A DNA stretch of 64,000 nucleotides from Mycobacterium aquaticum. GTDB lineage: Bacteria > Actinomycetota > Actinomycetes > Mycobacteriales > Mycobacteriaceae. Below, one piece after another: positions 35,478 to 47,280 of the stretch. A program made the position numbers and the translations under genes. The notes under the pieces are model-generated. The model did no database searches. It was not told where the DNA came from and saw only the letters and a program-made list of their open reading frames with translations. Position 1 is the first letter of the stretch, and each line of letters begins with the position of its first letter. The stretch spans positions 1-64,000 of the forward strand of contig NZ_MVHF01000037.1 of assembly GCF_002086485.1 (NCBI RefSeq), given 5' to 3'.

Positions 35478-37126
35478 TCGGCGACATACACCGTCGACGG
35501 GTTGGCCGCGACGGTGGTCACCGGCATCACCAGGTTGCGGCTCGGGCCGTCGGAGTTGACGCCGTCGATGTTGACGTAGGACACCGGATGCTGCGGATCG
35601 GTGCGGGAGACCACGATGTCGTCGCCGGTCCGCCAGGCCAGCGACACCACGGTGTTGCCCATCCCGAAGCCGAGCCGGCGCGGATAGGTCAGCTGGAACT
35701 GGCCGTCCTGGTTCTGCTCGACCCCGGCGAGGATGACCTGGCCGTTGATGACCATTGCCGCCCTGGTGCCGTCCCGGGACAACTGCAGATCGATGATCGG
35801 GCCGGGATAGCGGGTGGCCACCGCGGTCGTGTCGACCGGGATCCGGCCCGGGGCACCTGAAGCGTCCTGAATCGCGCGCACCACGTTGATGCCGTCGACC
35901 ACGACCCAGACCGCCTGGTCCAAGGCCCAGCTCGGGCGCGACAGGGTCCGGCCTTCCAGGGCCTGCGCCGCACCGCCGCCCAGTGGGCCGATCCACAGGG
36001 TGGCGGGGGGAGCCGCGCCGGGCGGCACGACGACCACCGACGCGGCCTCCTGACCGTTGCGCGACACCGACGCCGAGACCTGGTTGGGGGCCAAACCGAA
36101 CGAACCGGAGACCCGCGGGGCCTCCTGGCCCTCCAGCGACACGAGCGATCCGCCCACCAGCGCGTGCAGACCCGCTGCCGCGCCAGGGGCGGCGCCGGGA
36201 TCGGTGGCCGCGACGTCGGAGGTCTCCCAGCCGTCGGCGAACCGGTCGTCCAGCGGCGCTCCGTCGGCGTTGATCACATACGGCCCGCTGATACCCGCCC
36301 GCGCCAAGGTCCAGATGATCTGTGCGGCCAGCAGTTGTCTGCTGTGCGGGTCGCCTGCCGAGAGGTTCTCCAGATCGATGCGGGCGCCCCCGTAGCCGCG
36401 GCCCACGCCGGTCTTGCCGCCGTCCGCGCGGGTGACGGGCCCGCGCAGTTTCAGCTGAGCGCCCAGCAGGTTGTGCACGGACTTGGCCATCTCGGGCCGC
36501 GGGCCTGCGATCAGCTTGGTGACCAGTTCGGTGGCCAGCTGATCGGGGTCGGACACCGCGACGTAGCGCGGATCGGGCACCACGGTGTTGCCGGTCGGGT
36601 CGACGAAATACAGGTTGTTGCGCTTGTAGGTCGACTGAAACTGTTGCCAGTCAAGGAAAACCCCGTTGGGCAGCCTGTCGATGCGCCACCCGCCGCTGGT
36701 CTTGACCAGTTCGATCGGTCCCGGGTCGGGCAGCGCGCCCTCTCCTGTCTCGAACACGCCGAGGTCGGAGAACGACCCGAGGATGTCGGCGTGCATGGTC
36801 ACCGAAACCCGGTCGGAGCTACGGGTTTCGACGAACACCACACGGTCGATCAGCAGGGCGCTGCCCGCGTCGTCCCACGAGCTCGACGCCGATTCGGTGA
36901 GGAACTGCCGCGCCGCGAGATGGCGATTGGCGGGATCGGCCGTGGCCTTGAGGAATTCCCGCAACAACACGTCGGGATCCATCTCGGGCGACGGCTTGGG
37001 CAGGTTCTGCGGTGCGGGGCGCTCGACGGTTCCGATCGCCTGCGGCGAGGACGTGTTGGGAATCCCGGCGCAGCCGGACGTGAGCACCACCAGGCCGGCG
37101 ATCGACGCGGCCAGCTGGCGCTTCAC
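35369..37126 (-). CDS. lpqB: Lipoprotein LpqB, partner of the MtrAB two-component system
   Basis: LpqB modulates MtrB and cell-wall/division homeostasis. The 585-residue product has a lipobox (MKRQLAASIAGLVVLTSGC), a GerMN-like domain (about 60-200 and following), and a beta-propeller-like C-terminal half. GTG start; its GTGA overlaps the mtrB stop, so the genes are translationally coupled in the order mtrA-mtrB-lpqB. Its last 109 bp overlap the converging DUF4239-like gene, which is unusual for this conserved operon. Confidence 0.95.
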   Translation of the reverse strand: MKRQLAASIAGLVVLTSGCAGIPNTSSPQAIGTVERPAPQNLPKPSPEMDPDVLLREFLKATADPANRHLAARQFLTESASSSWDDAGSALLIDRVVFVETRSSDRVSVTMHADILGSFSDLGVFETGEGALPDPGPIELVKTSGGWRIDRLPNGVFLDWQQFQSTYKRNNLYFVDPTGNTVVPDPRYVAVSDPDQLATELVTKLIAGPRPEMAKSVHNLLGAQLKLRGPVTRADGGKTGVGRGYGGARIDLENLSAGDPHSRQLLAAQIIWTLARAGISGPYVINADGAPLDDRFADGWETSDVAATDPGAAPGAAAGLHALVGGSLVSLEGQEAPRVSGSFGLAPNQVSASVSRNGQEAASVVVVPPGAAPPATLWIGPLGGGAAQALEGRTLSRPSWALDQAVWVVVDGINVVRAIQDASGAPGRIPVDTTAVATRYPGPIIDLQLSRDGTRAAMVINGQVILAGVEQNQDGQFQLTYPRRLGFGMGNTVVSLAWRTGDDIVVSRTDPQHPVSYVNIDGVNSDGPSRNLVMPVTTVAANPSTVYVADQRGVLQLSASASSDNPGWSEVRPLMVPGAIPVLPG

Positions 37127-38769
37127 ACGTTCTCCTCTTCCCTGACCGGTCGGCGTGGGTTATGTTGCGGTTCAATCGGTTTGAGCGGCAGCGGACTCGC
37201 CGTCACCTTGTGCCCGCGGACCAGCGGCAGGGTCAGCCGGAAGCAGGCACCCTTGCCGGGTTCACCCCAGGCCTCGAGCCTGCCCTGGTGCAGCCGCGCA
37301 TCCTCGATGCTGATGGCCAGGCCGAGACCGGTGCCGCCGGAACGCCGCACGCGCGACGGGTCGGACCGCCAGAATCGGCTGAACACCAGCTTCTCCTCAC
37401 CGGGACGCAGCCCGACGCCGAAGTCACGGACAGTGACGGCGACGGTGTCCTCGTCGGCCGCCATCCGGATCCGCACCGGCTTGTGTTCGGCGTGGTCGAT
37501 CGCGTTGGCGATGAGATTGCGCAGAATGCGCTCCACCCGTCGGGGATCGACCTCGGCGATCACTTCCGTGCCCGGCATGTCGACGTCCAGTTCGATGGCG
37601 GCATCGGCGGCCAGGTGCCCGACATTTTCCAACGCGTTGCGAACGGTGCCACGCAGATCCACCGACTCGACCGACAGTTCGGCCACACCGGCGTCGTGCC
37701 GCGAGATCTCCAACAGGTCGGCCAGCAGCGTCTCGAACCGGTCGAGTTCGTTGACCATCAGCTCGGTCGAGCGGCGCAGCGCCGGGTCGAGATCGTCGCT
37801 GTGGTCATAGATCAGATCGGCCGCCATCCGCACCGTGGTGAGCGGGGTGCGCAGCTCATGGCTCACGTCAGAGGTGAAGCGGCGCTGCAGGTTACCGAAC
37901 TCCTCGAGCTGCTGAATCTGCCGGGACAGGCTCTCGGCCATGTCGTTGAACGACACCGCCAGCCGGGCCATGTCGTCCTCACCGCGCACCGGCATCCGCT
38001 CGGTCAGATGACCCTCGGCGAACCGCTCTGCGATACGCGACGCCGACCGCACGGGCTGCACGATCTGACGGGCCACCAGCAGCGCGATGGCCGCGAGCAG
38101 ACCGAGCAGCACGACGCCACCGGTGGCCATGGTGCCGCGCACCAACGAGATGGTGCTTTCCTCGTTGTTCAGCGGAAAGATCAGGTAGAGCTCAAGATTG
38201 GGCACCGACGACGACGCCGGGGTGCCGACGACGAGGGCCGGCCCGGAAAACCCATCGGTGCGGACCGTGGCGTACTGATAGCTGACCTGCCCGGCCTTGA
38301 CGAAGTCCCGTAATGCGTTGGGCACCTGGGTAACCGGGCCCGCCGCGGTGGCCGCTCGGGGCCCGTCGCCAGGGACCACCAGCACGGCGTCGAACGCTCC
38401 TGCCAGGTCACCGCGGACATCGGCCTTGCGGTCGACCAGGGTGTTGCGCGCCAATTGCAGGCTGCTGTCCAGGGACCGCGACTCTTCCCCACCGACGATG
38501 CCGCTCACGGTGTTTCTGGCACGCTCTACCTCTTCGGTGGCGGCCTTGACCTTCACTTCGAGGATGCGGTCGGTGATCTGACTGGTCAGCACGAATCCCA
38601 GCACCAGGATGACGGCGAGCGAGAGCCCGAGCGTCAGCGTCACCACCCGCAATTGCAGCGAGCGGCGCCAAATCAGACCAACAGCCCTGCCCAGCGTCCC
38701 CAATCCGCGCAATAGTGGGCCGGAACCTCCCCAGCGCCCACGAATGCGCCGTCTGGAACCAAAGATCAC
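37123..38769 (-). CDS. mtrB: Sensor histidine kinase MtrB
   Basis: MtrB is the sensor for the essential regulator MtrA, linked to septation and cell-wall hydrolase control. The 548-residue product has TM1 near residues 42-65, an extracytoplasmic region, TM2 near 213-235, a HAMP domain, a HisKA domain with the phospho-His in SDVSHELRTPLTTVRM, and a HATPase domain with N, G1 and G2 boxes (NLIANAIDHAEHK, VRDFGVGLRPGEE, RSGGTGLGLAIS). It overlaps mtrA upstream and lpqB downstream by 4 bp each. Confidence 0.96.
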   Translation of the reverse strand: MIFGSRRRIRGRWGGSGPLLRGLGTLGRAVGLIWRRSLQLRVVTLTLGLSLAVILVLGFVLTSQITDRILEVKVKAATEEVERARNTVSGIVGGEESRSLDSSLQLARNTLVDRKADVRGDLAGAFDAVLVVPGDGPRAATAAGPVTQVPNALRDFVKAGQVSYQYATVRTDGFSGPALVVGTPASSSVPNLELYLIFPLNNEESTISLVRGTMATGGVVLLGLLAAIALLVARQIVQPVRSASRIAERFAEGHLTERMPVRGEDDMARLAVSFNDMAESLSRQIQQLEEFGNLQRRFTSDVSHELRTPLTTVRMAADLIYDHSDDLDPALRRSTELMVNELDRFETLLADLLEISRHDAGVAELSVESVDLRGTVRNALENVGHLAADAAIELDVDMPGTEVIAEVDPRRVERILRNLIANAIDHAEHKPVRIRMAADEDTVAVTVRDFGVGLRPGEEKLVFSRFWRSDPSRVRRSGGTGLGLAISIEDARLHQGRLEAWGEPGKGACFRLTLPLVRGHKVTASPLPLKPIEPQHNPRRPVREEENV

Positions 38770-39452
38770 GGGGGTCCGGCCTTGTATCCCACTCCTCGAA
38801 CGGTCAGCACCACCTGCGGGTTCTCCGGGTCTTTCTCGACCTTGGCCCGCAACCGCTGGACATGCACGTTCACCAAACGGGTGTCAGCGGGGTGGCGATA
38901 TCCCCACACCTGTTCGAGCAGCACATCACGAGTAAACACCTGCCGCGGTTTGCGCGCCAACGCCACCAGCAGGTCGAACTCCAGCGGTGTCAGCGAAATC
39001 TGCTCACCCTGCCGGGTCACCTTGTGGGCCGGGACGTCGATCTCGACATCGCTGATCGACAGCAGCTCGGCGGGCTCATCTTCGTTGCGGCGCAAGCGCG
39101 CCCGCACCCGGGCCACCAATTCCTTCGGCTTGAACGGCTTCATCACGTAGTCGTCGGCACCGGACTCCAGCCCGAGGACCACGTCGACGGTGTCGGTCTT
39201 GGCGGTCAGCATCACGATCGGCACACCGGAATCGGCGCGCAATACCCGGCAGACGTCGATGCCGTTCATGCCGGGCAGCATCAGGTCCAGCAGAACCAGA
39301 TCCGGTCGCAGCTCGCGGACGGCGGTGAGCGCCTGGCTGCCGTCGCCGATGACCGCGGTGTCGAAACCCTCACCACGCAACACGATGGTGAGCATCTCGG
39401 CCAGCGATGGGTCGTCGTCTACGACAAGGATCCTTTGCCTCATGGAGTCCAT
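38766..39452 (-). CDS. mtrA: Response regulator MtrA
   Basis: The 228-residue OmpR/PhoB-family activator is nearly identical in recalled sequence and equal in length to M. tuberculosis MtrA. The receiver domain has the acidic pocket (VVDDD), phospho-Asp in VLLDLMLPGM, and Lys in MKPFKP. The C-terminal winged helix contains LTPLEFDLLVALARKP and RLVNVHVQRLRAKVE. It is the first gene of mtrA-mtrB-lpqB. A 60-bp palindromic repeat sits about 95 bp upstream, between mtrA and tmk. Confidence 0.97.
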   Translation of the reverse strand: MDSMRQRILVVDDDPSLAEMLTIVLRGEGFDTAVIGDGSQALTAVRELRPDLVLLDLMLPGMNGIDVCRVLRADSGVPIVMLTAKTDTVDVVLGLESGADDYVMKPFKPKELVARVRARLRRNEDEPAELLSISDVEIDVPAHKVTRQGEQISLTPLEFDLLVALARKPRQVFTRDVLLEQVWGYRHPADTRLVNVHVQRLRAKVEKDPENPQVVLTVRGVGYKAGPP

Positions 39453-39545
39453 GGTGTCACCAGAATGCGATAAAACTCGGGTACCACACGCGGTGATCTT
39501 GGGTTGGTCTGCGTGGGGACCCCGATGAGTCCGGCCCCGTCCGGT

Positions 39546-39605
39546 CGCGAGTGTGCGTCGGCTGCGATAGTTCGGCCGATTTTTCGCAGCAGATTCACAC
39601 TCGCG
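39546..39605. repeat. 60-bp palindromic repeat, copy 1
   Basis: Arms of 22 nt (39546-39567 and 39584-39605) match at 19 of 22 positions; the outer ends read CGCGAGTGTG and the inner ends CTGCGA. A second copy of the same length, with loop inverted, occurs at 43170-43229. It ends 24 bp past the tmk stop, so it could also terminate tmk transcripts. Confidence 0.7.
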
Positions 39606-39629
39606 CGTCGTGCTTGACCAGCGGCAGGC

Positions 39630-40256
39630 TCAGCCGAACTGTGCAGCCAGCGCCGCCGGGTCCACGTCGGGACCTGCGAGCGCCCACCGCCCGCACCAGT
39701 CGGCGGCGGCCAGTGCCGTGTACACCTCACCGGTTCGGCGCTGCAGCCCGGCGTCGCGCTCGTAGGTGTCCTTGGCCCGGTCGGCCTCGGTGTTGGCCCG
39801 ATGTTCGGCACGCTCGGCGGCCAGCTCGGTGGGCACATCGAGCAACACCTGCCAGTCCGGCTTCGGCAGCTTCAGCCGGTCGTACTCCAGCTCACGCACC
39901 CAGGACACCACCTCCCCGGCGGCGCCCTGGTGCAGCCGCGCCGCGCTGTAGGCGGCGTTGGAGGCCACGTATCGGTCGAGGATGACGACGTCGTAGGCCG
40001 CGCACAGATGCTCGATCTCCTCGCGGGCGCCGGCGCGGTCCAACGCGAACAGCACCGCCATGGCATGCACCGACTCGGCGAGGTCGCCGTGCGCGCCGTG
40101 CAGCGCCTCGGCGGCCAGGTCGGCGGGCACCGAATGGTGATAGCGCGGGAACGCCAGGGTGCCGACGGACTTGTGCGCGGACTCGAACGCCGCCCGCAGC
40201 CCGTTGGTCAGAGTGCGTTTGCCGGCGCCGTCGACGCCCTCGATCGCGATCAGCAC
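39630..40256 (-). CDS. tmk: Thymidylate kinase
   Basis: Tmk phosphorylates dTMP to dTDP for DNA synthesis. The 208-residue product has the P-loop EGVDGAGKRTL, DRAGA and DRYVASNAAYSAARL (the DR(Y/F) motif with the mycobacterial ASN), and PKPDWQVLLDVP. It matches Rv3247c with its usual neighbour mtrA. The GTG at 40256 was chosen because it gives the family's MLIAIEG start; the larger frame upstream is antisense of sigC. The gene ends after VDPAALAAQFG. Confidence 0.95.
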   Translation of the reverse strand: MLIAIEGVDGAGKRTLTNGLRAAFESAHKSVGTLAFPRYHHSVPADLAAEALHGAHGDLAESVHAMAVLFALDRAGAREEIEHLCAAYDVVILDRYVASNAAYSAARLHQGAAGEVVSWVRELEYDRLKLPKPDWQVLLDVPTELAAERAEHRANTEADRAKDTYERDAGLQRRTGEVYTALAAADWCGRWALAGPDVDPAALAAQFG

Positions 40257-40270
40257 GTCCGCGAGCCTAA

Positions 40271-40822
40271 CTATCCGGCGCGGTCGTCGGCGTTCGCGGC
40301 ACGCATCAGATCGTCGCGTGCGCGCGCCACCCGCGACCGGATCGTGCCGACCGGGCAGCCACACACCTCGGCGGCCTCTGCGTAGGACATCCCGATCACC
40401 TGGGTGAGGATCAGCGCTTCGCGGCGGTCGGCGTCCAGGTCCGCCAACAGTATCCGGATCTCGACCATGTTCTCGATACGCGCACCACGTCCGCCGGCCC
40501 CGGTGACGTCGTCGAGATCGATCACGTGCACGGTGCGCGGCCGGCTGGTGTTGTACCGAATCTGGTCCACCACCACCCGCCGGGCGATCGACAGCAGCCA
40601 CGTGCGGGCGCTGGACCGGCCGCTGAATCGCGGCAGCGAGCGCATGGCCCGCAAGAACGTCTCCTGGGTCAGATCGTCGGCGCTGCCGGGATCCGCCAGG
40701 TAGGCCACCGTACGCCAGACATCCCGGTGGGTGGCCTCGATGAACTGGGCAAGCGCGGCCTGGTCGCCGCGGCCCGCGGATTTGGCGAGGTGAGTAATTT
40801 GGTCGTCGTCACCTGTCGCCAC
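40271..40822 (-). CDS. sigC: ECF sigma factor SigC
   Basis: The 183-residue ECF sigma factor contains only regions 2 and 4. Region 2 reads SADDLTQETFLRAMRSLPRF and region 4 TQVIGMSYAEAAEVCGCPVGTIRSRVARAR, including the VCGCPVG pattern of M. tuberculosis SigC. SigC has been connected to copper nutrition in M. tuberculosis, with ctpB among affected genes (recalled). Here it diverges from a CtpB-like gene with 111 bp between starts and opens a copper-type cluster. GTG start. A candidate anti-sigma partner is encoded at 49643-50338. Confidence 0.9.
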   Translation of the reverse strand: MATGDDDQITHLAKSAGRGDQAALAQFIEATHRDVWRTVAYLADPGSADDLTQETFLRAMRSLPRFSGRSSARTWLLSIARRVVVDQIRYNTSRPRTVHVIDLDDVTGAGGRGARIENMVEIRILLADLDADRREALILTQVIGMSYAEAAEVCGCPVGTIRSRVARARDDLMRAANADDRAG

Positions 40823-40933
40823 GGCTAGTCACCCTAGGCCATCGCGCCCGGGAACTTTTCGCCGCGTTGCACCGACCAGTAGGCGCATGGGCAGAGTCCG
40901 GCGGCCCAGGTCTCGGAGGAGGTAACGGACAGG

Positions 40934-43165
<2,232 letters not shown>

Positions 43166-43169
43166 CTAC

Positions 43170-43229
43170 CGCGAGTGTGCATCCTCTGCGAAAAATCGGC
43201 CGCGCAATCGCAGAGGATGCACACTCGCG
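43170..43229. repeat. 60-bp palindromic repeat, copy 2
   Basis: Perfect 22-nt arms (43170-43191 and 43208-43229) surround a 16-nt loop containing ATCGGCC. The outer ends match copy 1 at 39546-39605. It sits between the convergent ctpB stop and the next gene, so it could also act as a terminator. Confidence 0.8.
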
Positions 43230-43244
43230 ACAAGGCTGGGCCCC

Positions 43245-43700
43245 TCATCGACCACCAGTCCGCATGTCCGGCTGGGATCGTTCGATGGGTGTGAACACGA
43301 GCGTCAACCAGTGGCCCGCCAATGCCATGACGGCCAGATCCGCAGCCACCAGCCAGGCCAACCCGGTGGCGTGGTGTCCGGTGCGCAGCCACCACAGTGC
43401 GCCGACGCCGACGACGGTGGCCAGTCCGCTGAAATACGCCGCGGCACAGCACCAGCGGTAGCGGCGCCGAAGCAAGGCAGCTGCCGAGGCGACCGCGGCG
43501 AGCGCGAACATCACCAGGCCAACCATCGGAACGCTGTGCGCCGCACCGGTATCCGCGAGGAACCACCACGTCACCGCGCCGACCACAAGCACCAGCACGG
43601 CCAGGACACCGGCGGCAAACCGCCACCGCCCCATCCACACCTCATCGAGCACACGGCCTTCGATCGTCCGCAGAGTGTCCATGAATGCGTCGCCCGCCAC
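43245..43700 (-). CDS. Small four-helix membrane protein, unknown function
   Basis: The 151-residue product begins VAGDAFMDTLRTIEG (GTG start) and has four predicted membrane helices (about residues 28-46, 56-74, 80-98 and 108-130). A histidine-containing turn RTGHHATG precedes the last. The GTG was chosen because AAGGAGG lies 8 nt upstream; a longer frame has no ribosome binding site. It is downstream of the CtaG-like gene on the same strand and may belong to the same copper or respiratory-oxidase function. No family was recognised. Confidence 0.75.
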   Translation of the reverse strand: MAGDAFMDTLRTIEGRVLDEVWMGRWRFAAGVLAVLVLVVGAVTWWFLADTGAAHSVPMVGLVMFALAAVASAAALLRRRYRWCCAAAYFSGLATVVGVGALWWLRTGHHATGLAWLVAADLAVMALAGHWLTLVFTPIERSQPDMRTGGR

Positions 43701-43786
43701 TGCTGATCCTCCTTCACCCTCAGCCGATTTCGTCGTCCGCATATCTGGTCGCACCGAAGTCGCCTGTGGTTCCCGGGCGCTAGATG

Positions 43787-45727
43787 TCAACGTCGGTCGC
43801 GGGACAGCTCACGCAGCATCGCGTTGTAGGCGTCCAATTCGTCGTCGGCATACGAGGAGTCGGCGTGGCGATCCGAGCGTGACGCGGCGCGGCGGTCTTG
43901 ACGGGCCCACTGCGCCACCAAGGCGACGACCACGATGATGACGGGCAGTTCACTTGAGCCCCAGGCGATTGCACCGCCCAGATGCTGGTCGTCCTCGATG
44001 CTGCCGAGCCACGGCAGGCCCACGTTGCGGTAGAACGGCCCGCCCATCACCGAGGTCATGGTCATGGTCGCGATGCCGAAGAAGGCGTGAAACGGCATGA
44101 CCGCGAACAGCAGCCCGAGCCGGCCAAGGAACGGCAGCTTCCGCGGTCCCGGGTCGATGCCGATGATGCCCCAGTAGAAGAGATAGCCGACGAGCAGGAA
44201 GTGCAGGCTCATCAGCTCGTGGCCCCAGTGATACCGGGCCAGGGTGTTGAAGATCGGCGTGAAGTACACGATGTACAGCGACGCGACGAACAGGACGAAC
44301 GCGACAATCGGATTCGCCAGCAAAGCCGTGACTTTCGAGTGCACCAGCCACAGCAGCCATTCGCGGGGCCCAGGTGGCCGACTGTCACCGGCGGCGGGTA
44401 GCGCACGCAGCGCCAGGGTCACCGGGCCGCCGAGGACGAGCAGCACGGGGATGAACATGTTCAAGATCATGTGTTCGGCCATGTGCACGCTGAACATCGC
44501 CGACCCGTACGCCCGCACCCCCGACCCGGTGGTGAAGACCAGCAGGGCGCATCCGGCCAGCCACGCCACGAGCCGTCCGGCCGCCCAACCGTCGCCGCGC
44601 CGGCGCAGCCGCAGGTAGCCGGCGAGGTACAGGCCGGCCAGGACGACGGCACCGACGCCGATGAACGTGTCGAACCGCCATGTGGTCAGCAGCGTCAGCA
44701 CGCTCGGCGGCTCGGGCAGTTCGTACCCGAGAAACACGTCCCAGGCGGTGAACCGGTGCGCCAGCAGGCGCGGGGCAGGTTGCGTGGCCATCGCGGCGAC
44801 CAGGGCCATCACGCCGATCAGGGCGACCGGGTCGATCACGCTCTTCGCGCGCATCAGGTCACGACGCCACACGGCAACCACGTCACCGAGCCATACGGCG
44901 AGCAGGAGCACACCGGCGCCCAGACCGGCCCGCCCGTAACCGGTGTCGGCCGGTAGAGCCGATCCGGCAAGCAGGGCCAGCAGGATGGTGCCGTAACCGA
45001 GTGCGACGGCGCCGCTGAGCGTTTCGAGCAGCAGCACCCGGCGCGCCACCTCGGGGATGGGTGGTCCGACGACCGCCGCCAGCTTGAGGCCTGCCAGCGC
45101 AGCGAGCGCGACGACAAAGACGATCGCGGTGCTCGTCGCGTAGTCGTGGTCGGGTCCCTGGCCCGCGTTGCCGCTGACCGCCACAGCCACCACGGCCACG
45201 ACGGCGGGCACCAGCAGCACCACATGAGTGATCCATCTGACCGACAATCGTGCGGCGATCGCCACAAGAGCTGCCGCGGCGGCCACCACGATCCACGCCC
45301 TTGAGGTCTCCGAGGCAGCGACTGCGGGAATCACGGTGCCGCTCAACATCAGTCGTACGACGTCGGCACCGGCGGCGCTGGCGGCCGACACCGCGATCAT
45401 GAGCAGCGCCGTCACCGCCCAGATCACCGCGGCCCGCTCGACGAGCACGTGCACCCGGAACGCTCGTTCATCGATCACGCCGGCGGTGTCGGGCCGGGCG
45501 GTGGTGACGACGTACAGCAGGCCGCCCAGGCACGCGGCGCCGCCCAAGGTGGCGATGAACTGTCCCACCGGCAGCGCCACCGCGGTCAGCGCCCCGGGAT
45601 AGGAGTCGCCGGTGGCTGCGTAGACGCCTGCGCGCCCGGTCAGGCCGTAGGCGACGAGGCCGACCAGCGCGGCCACGATCGCCGCCGCGGCGCTCTTCGC
45701 CCGCGGGCGCTTCTGGCTTGATTGCAC
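43787..45727 (-). CDS. CopD/CtaG fusion membrane protein (Rv0102-like)
   Basis: The 646-residue polytopic protein has a CopD-like copper-resistance half (about 20-330) and a caa3-type oxidase assembly CtaG half (about 360-610). The CtaG half carries conserved His/Met positions in MFSVHMAEHMILNMF, HWGHELMSLHFLLVGY and PFHAFFGIATMTM. The architecture equals Rv0102, which in M. tuberculosis lies next to ctpB. A role in copper transport or in supplying cytochrome oxidase is likely. GTG start. It diverges from the PepSY gene. Confidence 0.9.
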   Translation of the reverse strand: MQSSQKRPRAKSAAAAIVAALVGLVAYGLTGRAGVYAATGDSYPGALTAVALPVGQFIATLGGAACLGGLLYVVTTARPDTAGVIDERAFRVHVLVERAAVIWAVTALLMIAVSAASAAGADVVRLMLSGTVIPAVAASETSRAWIVVAAAAALVAIAARLSVRWITHVVLLVPAVVAVVAVAVSGNAGQGPDHDYATSTAIVFVVALAALAGLKLAAVVGPPIPEVARRVLLLETLSGAVALGYGTILLALLAGSALPADTGYGRAGLGAGVLLLAVWLGDVVAVWRRDLMRAKSVIDPVALIGVMALVAAMATQPAPRLLAHRFTAWDVFLGYELPEPPSVLTLLTTWRFDTFIGVGAVVLAGLYLAGYLRLRRRGDGWAAGRLVAWLAGCALLVFTTGSGVRAYGSAMFSVHMAEHMILNMFIPVLLVLGGPVTLALRALPAAGDSRPPGPREWLLWLVHSKVTALLANPIVAFVLFVASLYIVYFTPIFNTLARYHWGHELMSLHFLLVGYLFYWGIIGIDPGPRKLPFLGRLGLLFAVMPFHAFFGIATMTMTSVMGGPFYRNVGLPWLGSIEDDQHLGGAIAWGSSELPVIIVVVALVAQWARQDRRAASRSDRHADSSYADDELDAYNAMLRELSRDRR

Positions 45728-45840
45728 CGGGGTGACGCCCTCCGTCGGAGACAGGTACTCACCGACGAGTCTACGACCGCCCGTCGTAGAGATTGACGGC
45801 CGCGGGAACTATCCGCAGGCTCCGGCCGACCAATGCACAC

Positions 45841-47280
45841 GTGAGCCACACTCCGTTGGAAGATCCCGTCGACGCCGACGGGCCCGCTGCGCCGAACTCG
45901 AAGCCGGTGCCCGCCTCGGCATGGGCCAGATTCCGCCCGGTCCTGATGCGCCTGCATTTCTACGCTGGGCTGTTCGTCGCCCCCTTCATCCTGATCGCGG
46001 CGGTCACCGGCCTGCTGTACGCGCTGATCCCGCAGATCGACACGTTCGTCAACCGGCACGAACTCACCGTCGAGCACGTCGGCGATCACCGGCTCCCGTT
46101 GTCCGACCAGATCGCTGCAGCGCGTCGGGCACACCCCGAAGGCACGGTGGCCAGCATCCGGCCGCCGGCTGCGGCCGACGAGACCACGTGGGTGACGCTC
46201 AACGTCGCCGACGTGCCGCCCGACTACGCCCGCACCGTGTTCGTCGATCCCTACACGGGCGAGATTCGCGGCGCGCTCACCACATATGGGCAGTGGCTGC
46301 CGCTGCGGGCGTGGTTCGACGAGTTGCACCGCAACCTTCATCTCGGGGCGGTCGGGCGCAACTACAGCGAGCTCGCGGCCAGCTGGCTGTGGGTGATCGC
46401 CGGTGCCGGTCTGCTCCTGTGGATCGGACATCGGCTCGGCACCGGGAAACTCCGCCGGATCGCCGTCCCCGGCACCGGCGTGACCGGCCGCCGCCGATTG
46501 TTGTCTTGGCATGGCGCGCTGGGTGTCTGGGTCATCGCGGCCCTGGCACTGTTGTCGGTGTCGGGCATGACCTGGTCGCGTTTCGCCGGCGCGAACGTCA
46601 GCGAGATCCGCTCGCACCTGACCTGGTCGACGCCATCGGTGGACACCACGCTGCCCGGCGGCACACCGGGCGCAGTCGTCGGGCATCACGGAACTCCAAC
46701 GGCTACAAAAGGATTAGATGAAGCGCAGGCGTTGCGCGGCGCCGACACGGCGTTGCGCGCGGCGCACGATGCCGCGCTGAGCAATCCGATCTGGATGTAT
46801 CCGCCGGCGTCGGTGACCCAGGGCTGGCAGGTCGCCGAGAACAAGCGGGACTGGCCGACGCGCTACGACGCCGTCGCGGTCGACCCGCAGACCGGCGCGG
46901 TGACTGCCCGCGTCGACTTCGCCGACTGGCCGTTCATGGCCAAGCTCGCCGACTGGATCGTCGGGGCCCACATGGGGATCCTGTTCGGCGTCGTCAATCA
47001 GGTGCTGCTGGCCGCGGTGGCCATCGCGTTGATCGTGATCATCCTGCTCGGATATCGGATGTGGTGGCGCCGCAGACCCACTCGGGCAACAGGTTTGGCC
47101 CTGCCCGCCGGTCCGCGCCGCGGCGTGCTGGCGGGGCTGCGGCCTTACGAGGCCGTGCTGCTCACCCTCGCGCTGGCCGGTTTTGGGTACTTCGCGCCGC
47201 TGTTCGGGGTGTCCCTCGTGGCGTTCGTCGCGGTCGACGCCGCGCTGGGTTGGCGGCAGGCCCGGAGGGTGCGGCAGTGA
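45841..47280 (+). CDS. PepSY-associated membrane protein
   Basis: The 479-residue protein has four or five membrane helices and large extracytoplasmic loops. TM1 is in HFYAGLFVAPFILIAAVTGLLYAL, the first PepSY-type loop contains YARTVFVDPYTGEIRG, and the second contains WPTRYDAVAVDPQTGAVTARVDFADWPFMAKL. The His-containing segments LHFYAG, LHRNLHLG and GAHMGILFG could bind heme or metal. The family is common near copper and iron uptake genes. The GTG at 45841 is the most likely start, but no strong ribosome binding site is present. Its stop overlaps the next gene (GTGA). Confidence 0.85.
   Translation: MSHTPLEDPVDADGPAAPNSKPVPASAWARFRPVLMRLHFYAGLFVAPFILIAAVTGLLYALIPQIDTFVNRHELTVEHVGDHRLPLSDQIAAARRAHPEGTVASIRPPAAADETTWVTLNVADVPPDYARTVFVDPYTGEIRGALTTYGQWLPLRAWFDELHRNLHLGAVGRNYSELAASWLWVIAGAGLLLWIGHRLGTGKLRRIAVPGTGVTGRRRLLSWHGALGVWVIAALALLSVSGMTWSRFAGANVSEIRSHLTWSTPSVDTTLPGGTPGAVVGHHGTPTATKGLDEAQALRGADTALRAAHDAALSNPIWMYPPASVTQGWQVAENKRDWPTRYDAVAVDPQTGAVTARVDFADWPFMAKLADWIVGAHMGILFGVVNQVLLAAVAIALIVIILLGYRMWWRRRPTRATGLALPAGPRRGVLAGLRPYEAVLLTLALAGFGYFAPLFGVSLVAFVAVDAALGWRQARRVRQ

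Noticed and set aside
40271..40822. Calling this sigma factor SigH or SigE
   Set aside because: The VCGCPVGTIRSRVARAR region and SADDLTQETFLRA match SigC, and no extra C-terminal domain or ZAS gene is adjacent.
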